From Nageia nagi (lineage: Eukaryota; Pinophyta): a stretch of DNA of 64,000 nucleotides. The position numbers and the translations under genes were made by a program. Location: contig JBITNC010000001.1 in NCBI GenBank assembly GCA_050084985.1, positions 116,932,001-116,996,000 on the forward strand. The letters run 5' to 3'. Positions 11,061 to 20,980 of the stretch are shown piece after piece (the stretch's first letter is position 1; each line of letters starts with the position of its first letter). A model generated the notes under the pieces. That model ran no database searches, was not told the DNA's origin, and saw only the letters and a list, made by a program, of their open reading frames with translations.

Positions 11061-12122
11061 CTAACTATCATAACCCATAAAGATGCATTTGTTAGCTCTA
11101 TGATCCAACTTTTTTATTTTTTCAAAAATAATGTAGGAAAATACTTCACAACCAAACACCCTCAGGTGTGAAATGTTAAGTTTTCTTCTTGAACATGCCT
11201 CAAAAGGAGTTTTATTTTGAACAGCTTTTGTGGTACATCTATTCAAGGTGTAAATAGCAATGCTTATAGCTTCACCCCACAAGAAATTAGGAAGATTACC
11301 TAACATGCATCTAGCCATCTCCATGATTATTTTATTTTTCTATTTGGCAACACCATTTTGTTGAGTGTATGGAATTTTAAATTGCTTCTTGATTCTATAC
11401 TTAGCATAATAATCATTGAACTTATTATTGTTATATTCTCCCCCATTATCTGATCTCAACATTTTGATTTTAAGGTTAGTTTGATTTTTAACAAAGGCCT
11501 TAAAAACCTTAAAAGTCTCAAAATTTTGATCTTTGTGTTCAAGTAGATACCCAAATATCATCCTACTAAGGTCGTAAATGAAGGTTAAGATGTAAGATGC
11601 TCCTCCAAGCAACTTAGTTTGAAATGTACCCATCAAATTTGAATGCACAAGTTGAAGACATTGAGATGCTCTTATTGCCTTATCTTTTTCAAACTTTTTT
11701 CTATGCATCTTGCCTAGAATGCACTTCTCGCATAGACCAATTGAAGGAGAAATTGAAAGTAAGCCTTTCATAAGTTCTATGATTTGCATGACTTGAATAC
11801 TCTTATGGTTAAGATGCTCTAAATGATGGTGCCAAAGATTTCCTTTAAAAGACACATTAGAAATCAAACACATCTTTGATAGAACTTGATCCACAATGTA
11901 GAGGTTATCTTTAATTGATCCTTTAACCAAAATGGCAAGTCCTTTCTTAATGCACCAACTTTGAGAATCAAACTCAAAAGAGTAGTCTTTCCTAGCAACT
12001 TGGATTACAAAGAGAAGGTTCATCCTTAACTTAGGGACATAGAGAACATTATTAAGAACCTTTTCATGAATTAGCACACTCCTAATTTCTTGAATATCAA
12101 GGGTAAAGTTATCACCTATCAC
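11061..12122 (-). pseudogene. Copia-2 integrase and pre-integrase domain
   Basis: Two open stretches cover it. The first (12122-11340, 260 residues) has protease-proximal sequence, WHHHLEHLNHKS (HH pair), LCEKCILGKMH (CC pair), LVHSNLMGTFQT, where the usual catalytic Asp of HSDL is Asn, then LRSDNGGEY (second Asp intact) and PYTQQNGVAK. The second (11324-11061) has MEMARCMLGNLPNFLWGEA and TPFEACSRRKLNISHLRVFGC, ending ANKCIFMGYDS. A stop separates them at the QNGVAK/K junction. Confidence 0.88.
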
Positions 12123-12174
12123 AACTGCATCCTTATTATACTTGTGAAAGTTCTAAATTTTTTTCTTTTCAAAG

Positions 12175-12234
12175 CATAGGTGACTAGTACAACCAGAATC
12201 AACAATCCAATTAGATGAATAAGTGCAAAACATG
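12175..12234 (-). pseudogene. Copia-2 aspartic protease active-site region
   Basis: The minus strand encodes SNWIVDSGCTSHL, the copia protease active site with DSG intact. The same place in Copia-1 reads FG instead of SG after the Asp. It sits between the gag zinc knuckle and the pre-integrase domain, the standard copia order. Confidence 0.85.
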
Positions 12235-12289
12235 GAGTAGAGTGCTATAGCACAACCAACACGAGTATATTTCTTGCCTTTAGAGTTCT

Positions 12290-13199
12290 TTACATTTCTA
12301 TTGTCCTCCTTTTATTTTTTGTAATAATCAACTTCTTTGTGGCTTTATTTACCATAATAGTTACAATGGATATCAAACTTTTTCTTAGGATAAGGAGTGT
12401 TTGTTTTGCCTTTTTCATCTTTATGCTTGAAGTGATTATTTTCACATTTGTTCTTGCTACTGTGTCTATTGTTCCTATTGCTATTGTATCCATTGCTTCT
12501 TCTCTTAAACCTCTTGGAAGGAGGGTAAGAATTCTTATGATGATTGAAATTTTTCTTGAACAAGGTTTTGTTTTCTCCAAGAGCAATGTTATTCTCCTTA
12601 GTAGAGGAAATCAACCTTTTATTATTAAGATTTTTTTCATGCTTCAAAAGATGCTTTAAAATATTCTCAAAGGAGATGACTTATTTTTCATCATCAAGCT
12701 TCATTTCCATTATTATTACAAAGTTTTTTAACTTTGATGAGAGGCTTTGAAGGATAATCAAGACTATGAACTCATCATTGATCTAATTGCACCCATAAGC
12801 AATAAGTTGGATTCTTAGATCAATAATTTTATTCATGTAGATAGCTACACTTTCATCTTCTCTTTGATGAGATTGAAGCAACTTTTGAAGAATGGTAAAT
12901 CTTCTTGAAAAATTTGAGCCAAGATATATTTGTTTTAGCTTGTCCTAAGCTTCCTTTGCTAAGGTTGAAGAGGATATCATCAGGAGCATTTCATCTAAAA
13001 CTACATGGTAAATCATAGAAGTTGCTAATTCATTCTTTGTGTTGAATTATTTGAGTGCTTTCTCATCTGTAGGAGGTACAATGTCTTCAATCACTATTTG
13101 CCATAGCTTCCTTGCCTATAATTTGGCTTTCATTTGTGGTTCCCAAATCCCATAGTTGGAACCATCAAGAATGTGTTTGGGTAAAAAAGATTCTTCCAT
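12290..13199 (-). pseudogene. Copia-2 gag
   Basis: It starts at ATG 13199 with a UBN2-like N-terminus, continues through a broken central part, and ends in a basic Asn/Lys-rich tail (12647-12290) covered by two overlapping frames separated by a frameshift. The CCHC knuckle is barely recognisable (CNYYGK followed in the other frame by HKEVDYYKK). Confidence 0.8.
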
Positions 13200-16066
13200 T
13201 TGCTATAAAAAAAATTGAAATAATAAGCATGTATTTTCAATAAACTAAGTAATTAACATTAAATACATACTTCACAAGTGTAAATAACACCCCCTATACC
13301 CAAATACATTTTGTATCTTTAGAATCATAGATGTAGAGTGACATTGTTGAAGCTTATTTTCTTATCTAAAAATTAGGCCTTCACCTAGATGCCACATAAG
13401 AGGAGCCTAGGTCCTACCAATCCTCAACCAGTTCCCCTTGGGGAGAAATATACTCATGAAAAGAGAAGTAATAGCTATTTTCTAAAGTTCCAATATTTAT
13501 TAGATTGGCCAAATTATTAATCTTGATTAGGTTTCAAGTTATCCTCGTAGGTTATCAGGATAATCCCTAAATGGACGTGCGAATATGTGTTATCACTACA
13601 CACATACATGTCCACCTAATAGAGTTATGTCCAAACCAACAAAGGACTTAAGGTCAATTAAGCAATATGAATTTTTCACCACTTGGATTGTCAAACTTAA
13701 ATGCTCTAGTCTACCTGTCCTCATCTCTTGGCTCCCCAAACAAGTCATGTTGCAGAAAGTACATGCAGATGTGTTCATTTTAGGGGGTTTCTCATATCAA
13801 TATTTGTGTTTTTATTTTTCATAAGCAAATAAATCAATATGTGAAATAAGGAATAAAATAGCATAAGAAAAAACTTCATCCATCCAATAACTTGAAACCT
13901 AAATGTCCAATGGGTTTTGTTTACAACCCCTAAAGGATATCGTTACATCATCTTTATATGTTGCACTAGTTCATTCTATTAACTTTGCATAAGAGCATGT
14001 ATCAATCATATAAGTAAAGTATGCATTTTATCTTAAAGAAGCATGCATCATTTGTAAGTAAACATGTATCCATTTTGAGAAGGGATCAAAATACATGTAG
14101 TATTCCCATAAGTCCTTAGAATGTAAGAGGCATAGTCATGTATTTTTAATTCATAAGCATCCATCTTCAAAAATGAAATACTAAACATGTACTAAGCATA
14201 ATTATAGCATTCATTACTTAACAAAATGCTCTTTTTAACTTAAAAATGCTCTCTTTTAAAAATATGCATTTGAGTAAGTTCAAAAACTATGCAACAAATG
14301 TAAATCAAATATATGTTAACTTTAACAATGTGCAAAAAAATGTAAGTCAAATATATTTTAACTTTCATAATGTGCAAAACCTAATTCAAATACATAAATT
14401 AAGTCAAAGATATCATTACCTTTCATAATGTGCAAAACTTAATTCAAAGACATAAATTAAGTCAAAGATATCATGACATCTCCCCCTTTTGACTTAACAC
14501 ATAAGAGCCCCCAAAAATGAAGGGAAAAAGAAAAAAAATAAGAGCAGCATTGAAAAAGACACAAAGTAGGTAGGGGTGAGTAAAACAATATAGCTAGAGG
14601 GAAGAATAACAAGTGCTACCCAAAGGGAATAAGCAACAACACATAGAAGCATAGTCAAAGTGGGTGCATAGGCATTACCAAGAATAATACCTACAGCATC
14701 CTTAAGGAAAAAAATGCATCATCCATGAGGTCTTGCACATACCTAACATTGTAAAGTTGGTTTGGCAACACAAAAAATGTCATGAGTTCCTGGTCCTAGT
14801 ATTGCAATAGGATAGCTAAAAAAATCATGCAAGATTTGGGAGGAAGCCATCCCATGGCCATCAAATTCTATGAAAAATAGGAGGAGAGTAAGAGAGGAAG
14901 CCATATGGTTTGGTTTGGGGAGTGTGAAGATCAAGAATTCCATAAAATCATGATTAAATAAGGGAAAATAGCTATGAGAATGTGGATGCATGGGTAAGCA
15001 AAAAATGAGAATATGTAACAAGAGGGGCCAGAACAAGATAAAGAGGCTATGACAAGGGAGGTTGCATAGAGGAGGTGGTGGCAATCATCATGTAGAGCCA
15101 CACATAAAGGGCTTGAAAGCTAGCATGTAAGAATAGAGTGTGAAGGAGCATCACTGATGGATGAAAAACAATGCCCAGGTGGTTGAGATCATAGGCATGA
15201 AGGGCCAAGCATAGCATGCTACAAACATCACTAGTGTGCAAACAACAAAAAGTGTGGCACAACCTATGTAGTAAGACTTAGGACAAGTTAGCTGGCACCA
15301 CCCATTCATAAAGAAAATAAGGAAGGATATGATATTAGAGGTCTATGAAGATGCAAGAAACCAAGAGGCTAGAGTGCAGATGTGAGATGAGAAAGCAAGA
15401 ACTAGAGAGCATAACGATAGCACCAGTGTGGGGAGCAAGGCATGGACATAGTAGAGGTAGGTAGTGAAGAAGAGGTCGGCAAGTGTAGGCAATGGTGGGG
15501 TCATGGTTCTCCCATAGAGCTTGGATAGGGGTAGGTGAAGGTCATCACTAGAGATTTGAGGATAGATTTTTAAAAAAATATTCATGTTCTTCTCATTTGT
15601 GAACAACTACTTTGTAAAAATATGAGTGCATAATAGATATTAAAATAATTGTCACCCCTTGGTAATATTACAAAACAATTGCATTTTTTTGTGTTTATAT
15701 TGTAATATTTCTTTACAACAAAATGGAATCTTTTGAAAGAAAAATATCCTATGTTATTGCTAAAGTTGTTTTTTTTTTGTTTAAATGCAATATTAAAAGT
15801 AGTCTTAGTAAAGTAAATTCATAACAATAATATATAAATGTATTTTCTTAACAAAAGATTAACACATAACCAAAGGATGTTAGAATCATCATGAAATAAA
15901 AAATAATGGAGGAATTTATACCTTTTCTTGAGTTTATCTCAACAATGAAGTGTAATACAAAAAACAACCTCCAAGTTGAGTAGTCTCTAAGGATATAAAG
16001 AGGAACCTCCAAATATGTTGATGAAGAAATTCCAAACCAAGAATATAAAGATGAGCTTTCAACTTG
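13200..16066 (-). other. Copia-2 leader (about 2.9 kb)
   Basis: This stretch lies between the primer site and gag. The gag-proximal 700 bp match the Copia-1 leader. At 14340-14475 there is a short repeated segment (TTTCATAATGTGCAAAACTTAATTC-like units, three near copies). The part 14500-15640 is less A+T-rich and contains several short antisense ORFs with no recognisable family. No function for the leader is visible. Confidence 0.7.
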
Positions 16067-16078
16067 GCTCTGATACCA
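16067..16078 (-). other. Primer-binding site of Copia-2 (tRNA-iMet type)
   Basis: The minus strand reads TGGTATCAGAGC three bases after the 5' LTR. This is the standard plant copia primer site complementary to the initiator methionine tRNA 3' end. Confidence 0.93.
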
Positions 16079-16081
16079 ATT

Positions 16082-16556
16082 TGAAGGAATTAACACTAAC
16101 AATATAATTCCTAAACTACCAAGATCACATAAAAGCTCACAATTACATCCAATAAAAACACAAAGCAATCTAACAACACAAGATGTAAAGTAATTCCTCC
16201 AACTAGGAGTACATCCACTAACTAGATCTTTACTTCTTTCATAAATACAACTCTCTTACAATGCTTGATCTCAACTCCTACACTCCTATCCTATAGCATA
16301 TCATTACTCCACATTTAGTTTCTCATTACAAACGGGGAGCCTTCTATTTATATGACAAAATCCCCCCTCAGATGACTTAAGCATGACATGCACATCTTTG
16401 ACTTAAGGGGCATGCTCATGACTTGGAGTGTAGGACAAGTTACATTATTATATTCACTAAAATACTTAAGGTATCAAATAATAATCCTAAGTATTAGTGA
16501 ATTTACATACAAGATTTAATACATCTATTTACAATAATGCACTACACATTCCAACA
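16082..16556 (-). repeat. Copia-2 5' LTR (475 bp)
   Basis: On the minus strand it starts TGTTGGAATGTG and ends AATTCCTTCA. It pairs with 7662-8136 and is followed by AGGGC (target duplication, 16557-16561). Confidence 0.93.
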
Positions 16557-16561
16557 AGGGC

Positions 16562-17516
16562 ATAGATTTTATTTGAACAAAAGAGAATATGCCTAAAAAA
16601 ATACAAGGCTTAGGAGTAAAGGGTGGAATGTAGCCTAGGGAGAAGAGTGAAGCAGAGGATGTTGAAGGAAAAGATATGTGTGACATAGTGGAGAGGCTAT
16701 GTACAAGGAGTTAGGAGAGGGGAAGAGTGTGTACATGCCATTAGTCAAACCAAATCAATAGTTAGCTAGGCAACATGAGATAAAAAAGATCATAAAGGCC
16801 TCTAATTCCATGAGGAGCCATAATGAGGAGGGGTTCCCAAGGAAAGAGGAGCTAAAGTGAGGTCAATTATGAGGGCCTAAAGAGGGAAATAGATCTGAAT
16901 AATGCATTCCTAAACCTTTGGATTCCCATTCATGGCAAGCAAAGGGCAAGGGCAGGGGCAAGGTCTCTTAGCCAAATGGTGGAGGATGATAAGGCAAGGG
17001 CTTGGTATCCATGAGGTACCATAAGGAAGAAGCTACAAAAGTCAAACCTACCAAGATTATATGGTCCTCCAAGCAGCACATGTTAATATAAGAAAGGAGT
17101 TCATCCAAAAATAATTCAAGTGAATTTTACTCCCCTTAGTTTTATTTTAAATGTTTTATTTTAAATATATACATGTTTTGAACAAAAAACATCTATATTT
17201 GATTTCAAATAACTCAAATTTTTTTTGGTAAAGATATTCTAAGTTAAAAATTATAATTTGTATTTGATTGATTAAAAAAATTATAATAAAAAACTTAAAA
17301 ATAAAGACTAATAATTATTGTTACATCCTTAATACTTTAGGTTAAATAGATTATCTCAAAACATAATTGTAACTATCAAGAATGAACTATTAAAAAAGGA
17401 TAGGGAGTTATACCTCCAAATTGTTTTACCTCAACCAAGAAGAGTAAACCTCCAAAGATGATGAAGTATGATGAAGGATGAAGAATCTCCAAGATAAAGA
17501 TGAGCTTCCACACCAA
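16562..17516 (-). other. Copia-1 leader, LTR-proximal part
   Basis: This is the continuation of the leader interrupted at 7661. It is purine-rich on the plus strand between 16600 and 17060, then A+T-rich. I see no coding region; the only long antisense frame (17624-17376) crosses the primer site and LTR and is not a gene. Confidence 0.75.
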
Positions 17517-17528
17517 GCTCTGATACCA
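17517..17528 (-). other. Primer-binding site of Copia-1 (tRNA-iMet type)
   Basis: The minus strand reads TGGTATCAGAGC, exact, three bases after the 5' LTR. Confidence 0.93.
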
Positions 17529-17531
17529 ATT

Positions 17532-18015
17532 TGAAGGAACTATCACTAACAAGATAATTCTTAAAAAACCAAGATCTCTTGAAAGCTCACAAATACATCC
17601 AAATAACATATAAAGCAATCTCACAAAGATAACTCAAGATATAAGTGGTTCCTCCAACTAGGAGTACATCCACTAACTAGATCTCACTTCATTCACAAAT
17701 ATGAACTCTTGCAATACTCCTAAACACTATCCTATAGCATAACTTTACTTCACAAATTGGTGTGTGATCACAAAGAGGGATCCTTCTATTTATAGGTCAA
17801 AATCCCTCTTTGGATCACCCTTTTATCCAATGTACAAAAGCATAACATGCACATCCTTTTACCCAAGCGGCATGCTCATGGCATGGAGTGTAGGACAAGT
17901 TACATTATCATATTTACTTAAATACTTAAGGTATATAATGATAACATTAAGTATTATTGAATTTACAAAAAGGATTAAAACAAACATTTACAATAATGCA
18001 TGGTACATTCTAACA
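17532..18015 (-). repeat. Copia-1 5' LTR (484 bp)
   Basis: Pairs with 869-1352 over its full length. On the minus strand it starts TGTTAGAATGTACC and ends TAGTTCCTTCA. Confidence 0.93.
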
Positions 18016-18020
18016 CTTTT
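18016..18020. repeat. Right target-site duplication of Copia-1 (CTTTT)
   Basis: Exact match to 864-868. Confidence 0.85.
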
Positions 18021-18300
18021 GGGTGCACCACCCCTTGGGAGTTGGATGTAGCCCTACTTGGCATGTTGCCCATGAGATTATCTACAACCCTATTGGGTGT
18101 GTCACCCCTTGGGGGTTGGCCATAGCCATATTAGGTGCATCACTTATTGGGATGGCCATAGCCTGTCAATGGTACACCACCCCTTGGGGGTTGGTTTTAT
18201 CCCTATTGGGCACTCTATCCCTTGGGTTGGACATGTCCTCCCTTGGGCTAGCTTAGAACCTGATAGGTATATTATCCCTTAGGGTTTAACTACAACCCTC
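18021..18300 (-). repeat. Degenerate tandem repeat of about 37 bp in the Copia-0 leader
   Basis: Units of the form GGGTGCACCACCCCTTGGG.GTTGG..(C)ATAGCCCTATT start near 18021, 18058, 18094, 18133, 18171, 18208 and 18263. One or two further units lie at about 790-863 on the other side of Copia-1, so the array was split by that insertion. Short plus-strand frames across it are repeat artefacts. Confidence 0.8.
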
Positions 18301-18315
18301 TAGGTTGGTTTTTTA

Positions 18316-18369
18316 TTTTTAAATATATTTTTTAAATTAAAAATTTAATTTAAAAAATATATTTAAAAA
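18316..18369. repeat. Perfect 26-bp inverted repeat with 2-nt spacer
   Basis: Arm 18316-18341 is the exact reverse complement of 18344-18369, with AA between. It is nearly pure A+T and could extrude as a cruciform. Confidence 0.9.
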
Positions 18370-18372
18370 AAA

Positions 18373-18402
<30 letters not shown>
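18373..18402. repeat. (GT)n-(AT)n microsatellite
   Basis: Seven GT units run straight into about seven AT units, immediately after the 54-bp inverted repeat; a second AT run lies at 18410-18420. Confidence 0.9.
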
Positions 18403-18404
<2 letters not shown>

Positions 18405-18954
18405 AACATTATATATATATAGCCTTTTAAAAAATATATAATATTACATATATTTTTTTAAACATACCAAACTTTGTATGTGTGCAATTTAATTTTTACA
18501 AACATTCTAGTCTTGTAAATGTTTTTTGCAATAATAGCATTATAGTTAAAAAATTTGCAAAACTTTTAACCATTTCTACACTAAGCAAAAATTTGTAAAT
18601 TTAATCTATAACAACTCATTATTGCTATATTTAAGCAAATTTACTCAAAAAACTTGCATATTATTGCTACACATTAGGCAATTTTACTTTAAAAATATTG
18701 TTGGTAAAAATTAATGTGTAGTAATAGCATAAGAATGAACTAACATGTTAGTATAGTCAATATCTACTTTGAACAAATTTTTCTAAATAAAACTTTATAA
18801 TCAAAGAACCAAAAATGGTTAGTAATAAAGCAAAATTTGGCAATGAACAAGGTAGAAGGGAGATTATACCTTCAATTCCTTGTACCTCAACAAAGCATAT
18901 GGAGAAAGAAGAGGAAGGACCTTCAAGGATGTTAAAAAGGAGCCTTCAAGAATA
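18403..18954 (-). other. Copia-0 leader, LTR-proximal part
   Basis: A+T-rich noncoding sequence. The last 100 bp (18850-18954) resemble the corresponding parts of the Copia-1 and Copia-2 leaders (CCTCAACAAAG..GGAGCCTTC), supporting the family assignment. Confidence 0.65.
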
Positions 18955-18965
18955 GCTCTGATCCA
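18955..18965 (-). other. Primer-binding site of Copia-0
   Basis: The minus strand reads TGGATCAGAGC, the tRNA-iMet site with one base deleted, next to the 5' LTR end. Confidence 0.75.
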
Positions 18966-18967
18966 CT

Positions 18968-19377
18968 TGATGAAATTAACCCTTTTCAAATTAATCTCTA
19001 GTTTACCAAGATCTCAAAAAGGTACTTACTAAATCAACACCATAGCATAATAACACAAGATATAAAGTGTTTCCTACCTCCTTAGGAGTACATCCACTAA
19101 CTAAGATCATCTTATTCTCAAGGACCTCTCTTATAGAATCTCTCCTCCCTCTCTAAACCCTAAACCTAAAGAAAAGCTTGCTCTTAAAATTGCATCATAA
19201 TAATGAGAGGATGGGTATCTCTCTATTTATAATAAGAAACATATCCTTTAACCTCCCTTTAACCCAAGGGTAAGGTTAAAGGTGTTTTTATATTTATTAT
19301 ATTAATGCTTTAAGGTATCTAAAGATACTTTAAGTGACTTTGCATTAAAGATAAATATTACATTATAAATTCTAACA
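18968..19377 (-). repeat. Copia-0 5' LTR (about 410 bp)
   Basis: Related to the Copia-1/2 LTRs by eye, including the TAGGAGTACATCCACTAACTA block and TCTATTTATAA. On the minus strand it starts TGTTAGAATTTATAATG and ends in TTAATTTCATCA. Its left end could be three bases off. Confidence 0.82.
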
Positions 19378-19380
19378 CTA

Positions 19381-19480
19381 GGGAGTGAAGAAAAAAACTC
19401 TAGCTCTACCCTTTTATTTACATCTTGACCCATCAAAGTGCATGGTAATTTCATATTCCTCTTGGGGATCTACTACCTCC
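19381..19480 (-). pseudogene. Gypsy-A second (archaeal-type) RNase H, N-terminal stub
   Basis: The minus strand reads EEYEITMHFDGSRCK, a stop, then a Phe-rich strand ending FFFTP: the first strand of a Tat-type RNase H (.FDGS....G.G). It stops at the Copia-0 boundary. The complete counterpart is seen in another fragment at 57060-57310. Confidence 0.7.
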
Positions 19481-19549
19481 TCAATCTCATCAATCTTGAA
19501 GGCATCCTTGTTAGGGAGGGTGATCTCGTGAGGGGTAGTAGCCTTAATG

Positions 19550-19990
19550 GGTACCTCTGCTAACTAATCCACTATGAATTGACCTTTGATTGAATTTTAA
19601 ATGATAAACACTAAGTCAAACATTGAAATAAAATAATCCACTTGGTAGTGTGTATGTTATGGTACATTTTGCTCATCATATGCTTCAATAGATCATCTCT
19701 ATAAATCACATAGGTGGTATGATTTAACATGTAAAATCTAGGTTTCTTAGCAGCAAAGATAAGTGTGAGTTAGACCTTCTCAATATAAGCATACCTAAGC
19801 TCATAATCTACAAGAGTGTGACTAAGATAGTATATATACTGCTCTTATCCCTTCTCATGCTTATAGGCTAACATGATTCTTAGTGCAAAATTAGTATTCA
19901 AAAGATATAAATGGAAGGGGACATTATCCTTAGGAGGAATAAATAATGGAGGTTAAGTAAATATTGCTTGATGTCATTGAAAGCCCACTA
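19550..19990 (-). pseudogene. Gypsy-A RNase H (first domain)
   Basis: The minus-strand translation includes NVPFHLYLLNTNFALR, HEKG.EQYIYYLSHTLVDYE, YAYIEKV.LTLIFAAKK and YVIYRDDLLKHMMSK, the typical gypsy RT-linked RNase H. Several single stops are present. Confidence 0.8.
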
Positions 19991-20098
19991 AAAAATCCCA
20001 CTCTAGTTGAACTACACCCCCTTCTTAAGGAGCTCATTAAATGGTCTACACTTACCTGACAATTGAGCTATGAATCTTTGAATGGCTTGGATCTTACC

Positions 20099-20980
20099 CT
20101 AAAGGCTTCTTGAGGTTTTAACATCATGAATTAGGGTCATGCTAGTAATGGTAGTCACTTTCTTAGGGTCAACCTCTATACCTCTTTTAGAAATAAAAAA
20201 CCCTAGGATTTTGCTCGATGTGACACCAAAAATACATTTCTTAGGATTTAATATAATGTTGTGTTTGATCAACCTCTCAAAGACTATCTCTAGTACTTCT
20301 GAATGTTGATATTTGGTTCTATACTTGACCAACAAATTGTTTACATAGTCCTCCATAATATCATGCATCGTATCATGGAATATGTAGGTCATAGTGCATT
20401 GATATGTGGCCTTGGCATTCTTAAGTCTAAATGGCATAACCTTATAACATAAATTCCTTCAAGGTGTAGTGAATGCAATCTTATGTTGATCCTGAGGGGT
20501 GACCCAAATTTGATTATATCCTAAAAAATTGTCCATAAGTGACAACATCTCATGTCCTACTGTGTTGTTGAACAAAGTATTGATGTTGGGAAATGAGAAA
20601 TCATCCTTAGGATAAGGTGCATTGAGACCTCAAAAATTCATGCAAACCTTGATACAATCATCATGCTTATCAATGGGAACCATGTTAAACACCCATGAGG
20701 GGTAATCAATAGAACTAATGAGCTTGGCATTTAAAAGCTTCTAAATCTCATCCTTGATATGAAGTGACTATGACAAATTGACCTTCCTAGGTTTCTACTT
20801 GACTAGCTTGGCATCAAGACGAGTGAAAATATTATGGACTACAGCATTAGGATCCATATAAGGCATATCTTTATAGCTGAAGGTAAATAACTTAACATAC
20901 CTTTTTAGTATTTTCATGGCTTTGGCCCTTTCTAATTCATCTAAAACATTCCCCAAGTAAACTATCTTTAAATATGCAGG
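20099..20980 (-). pseudogene. Gypsy-A reverse transcriptase
   Basis: The longest open piece is 20437-20099 (112 residues) starting MPFRLKNAKATYQ and including LNPKKCIFGVTSSKILGF and SKRGIEVDP. The catalytic YVDD box has become YVNN (in IMEDYVNNLLVK), which would abolish activity. Upstream frames give MVPIDKHDDCIKVCMNF and FLGYNQIWV, and the N-terminal lead-in SYKDMPYMDPN lies at 21151-20795. Frames are broken by stops at about 20440-20790. Confidence 0.88.

Larger units (their letters stand above)
9270..13199 (-). pseudogene. Copia-2 gag-pol polyprotein, degenerate
   Basis: The frame can be traced from ATG 13199 (MEESFLPKHILDGSN) to LPSRRSEV near 9270. Order on the minus strand is gag, zinc-knuckle remnant, protease with intact DSG, integrase, RT and RNase H. 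The best open stretch is 12122-11340 (260 residues, protease C-terminus plus integrase). Several stops and frameshifts (for example around 10290-10330 and 11330) break RT and the integrase C-terminus. Replication through its own product is not expected. Start chosen by the shared gag N-terminus with Copia-1. Confidence 0.88.
7662..16556 (-). mobile_element. Copia-2: complete degenerate Ty1/copia element nested in the Copia-1 leader
   Basis: On the minus strand: 5' LTR 16082-16556, tRNA-iMet primer site 16067-16078, leader of about 2.9 kb, gag-pol from 13199 to about 9270, a repeat-rich 3' untranslated region, polypurine tract 8137-8145, and 3' LTR 7662-8136. Both LTRs are 475 bp and differ at about 39 positions by eye, slightly fewer than the LTR pair of Copia-1, which agrees with Copia-2 being the later insertion. 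Length is 8895 bp. The coding region is better preserved than in Copia-1 but still has stops. Confidence 0.93.
869..18015 (-). mobile_element. Copia-1: complete but degenerate Ty1/copia retrotransposon interrupted by Copia-2
   Basis: The element reads on the minus strand: 5' LTR 17532-18015, tRNA-iMet primer site 17517-17528, long leader (16562-17516 plus 6022-7661), gag-pol 6021 to about 2050, 3' untranslated region, polypurine tract 1353-1361 and 3' LTR 869-1352. Both LTRs are 484 bp, differ at about 45 positions by eye count, and are flanked by CTTTT. Without Copia-2 (7662-16556) and one copy of its 5-bp duplication the element is about 8.25 kb. Domain order (gag, protease, integrase, RT, RNase H) identifies it as Ty1/copia. 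Many stop codons and frameshifts mean it is not autonomous. Confidence 0.92.
1..19377 (-). mobile_element. Copia-0: partial Ty1/copia element, host of the Copia-1 insertion
   Basis: Only the 5' end is in the window: the 5' LTR (18968-19377), a one-base-deleted tRNA-iMet primer site (18955-18965) and a noncoding leader. That leader is split at 868/18021 by Copia-1. The element ends abruptly at 19377, and from about 19381 onward the sequence is the second RNase H domain of Gypsy-A, so Copia-0 was inserted into Gypsy-A. LTR, primer site and leader are related to those of Copia-1 and Copia-2 but shorter or more diverged, as expected of the oldest copia layer. The other LTR and any target duplication (expected next to CTAGG at 19378-19382) are outside the window. 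Confidence 0.7.

Noticed and set aside
12339-12659. Hydrophobic plus-strand ORFs at 12339-12750 and 5186-5437
   Set aside because: They are antisense to the Asn/Lys-rich gag tails of Copia-2 and Copia-1.
14743-15606. Chain of minus-strand ORFs in the Copia-2 leader as a possible extra gene
   Set aside because: They are short, in different frames, without recognisable motifs, and not visibly conserved in Copia-1; kept only as part of the leader.
16067-16080. tRNA gene remnant at GCTCTGATACCA
   Set aside because: It is only the 12-base primer-binding site, in the correct position next to the LTR; no tRNA body is present.
15848-17624. Two similar minus-strand ORFs (16168-15848 and 17624-17376) sharing NWYQS
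   Set aside because: They run from LTR through the primer site into the leader; NWYQS is just translation of the conserved primer site.
18023-18282. Overlapping plus-strand ORFs with repeated HHPLGVG
   Set aside because: They are translations of the 37-bp tandem repeat.
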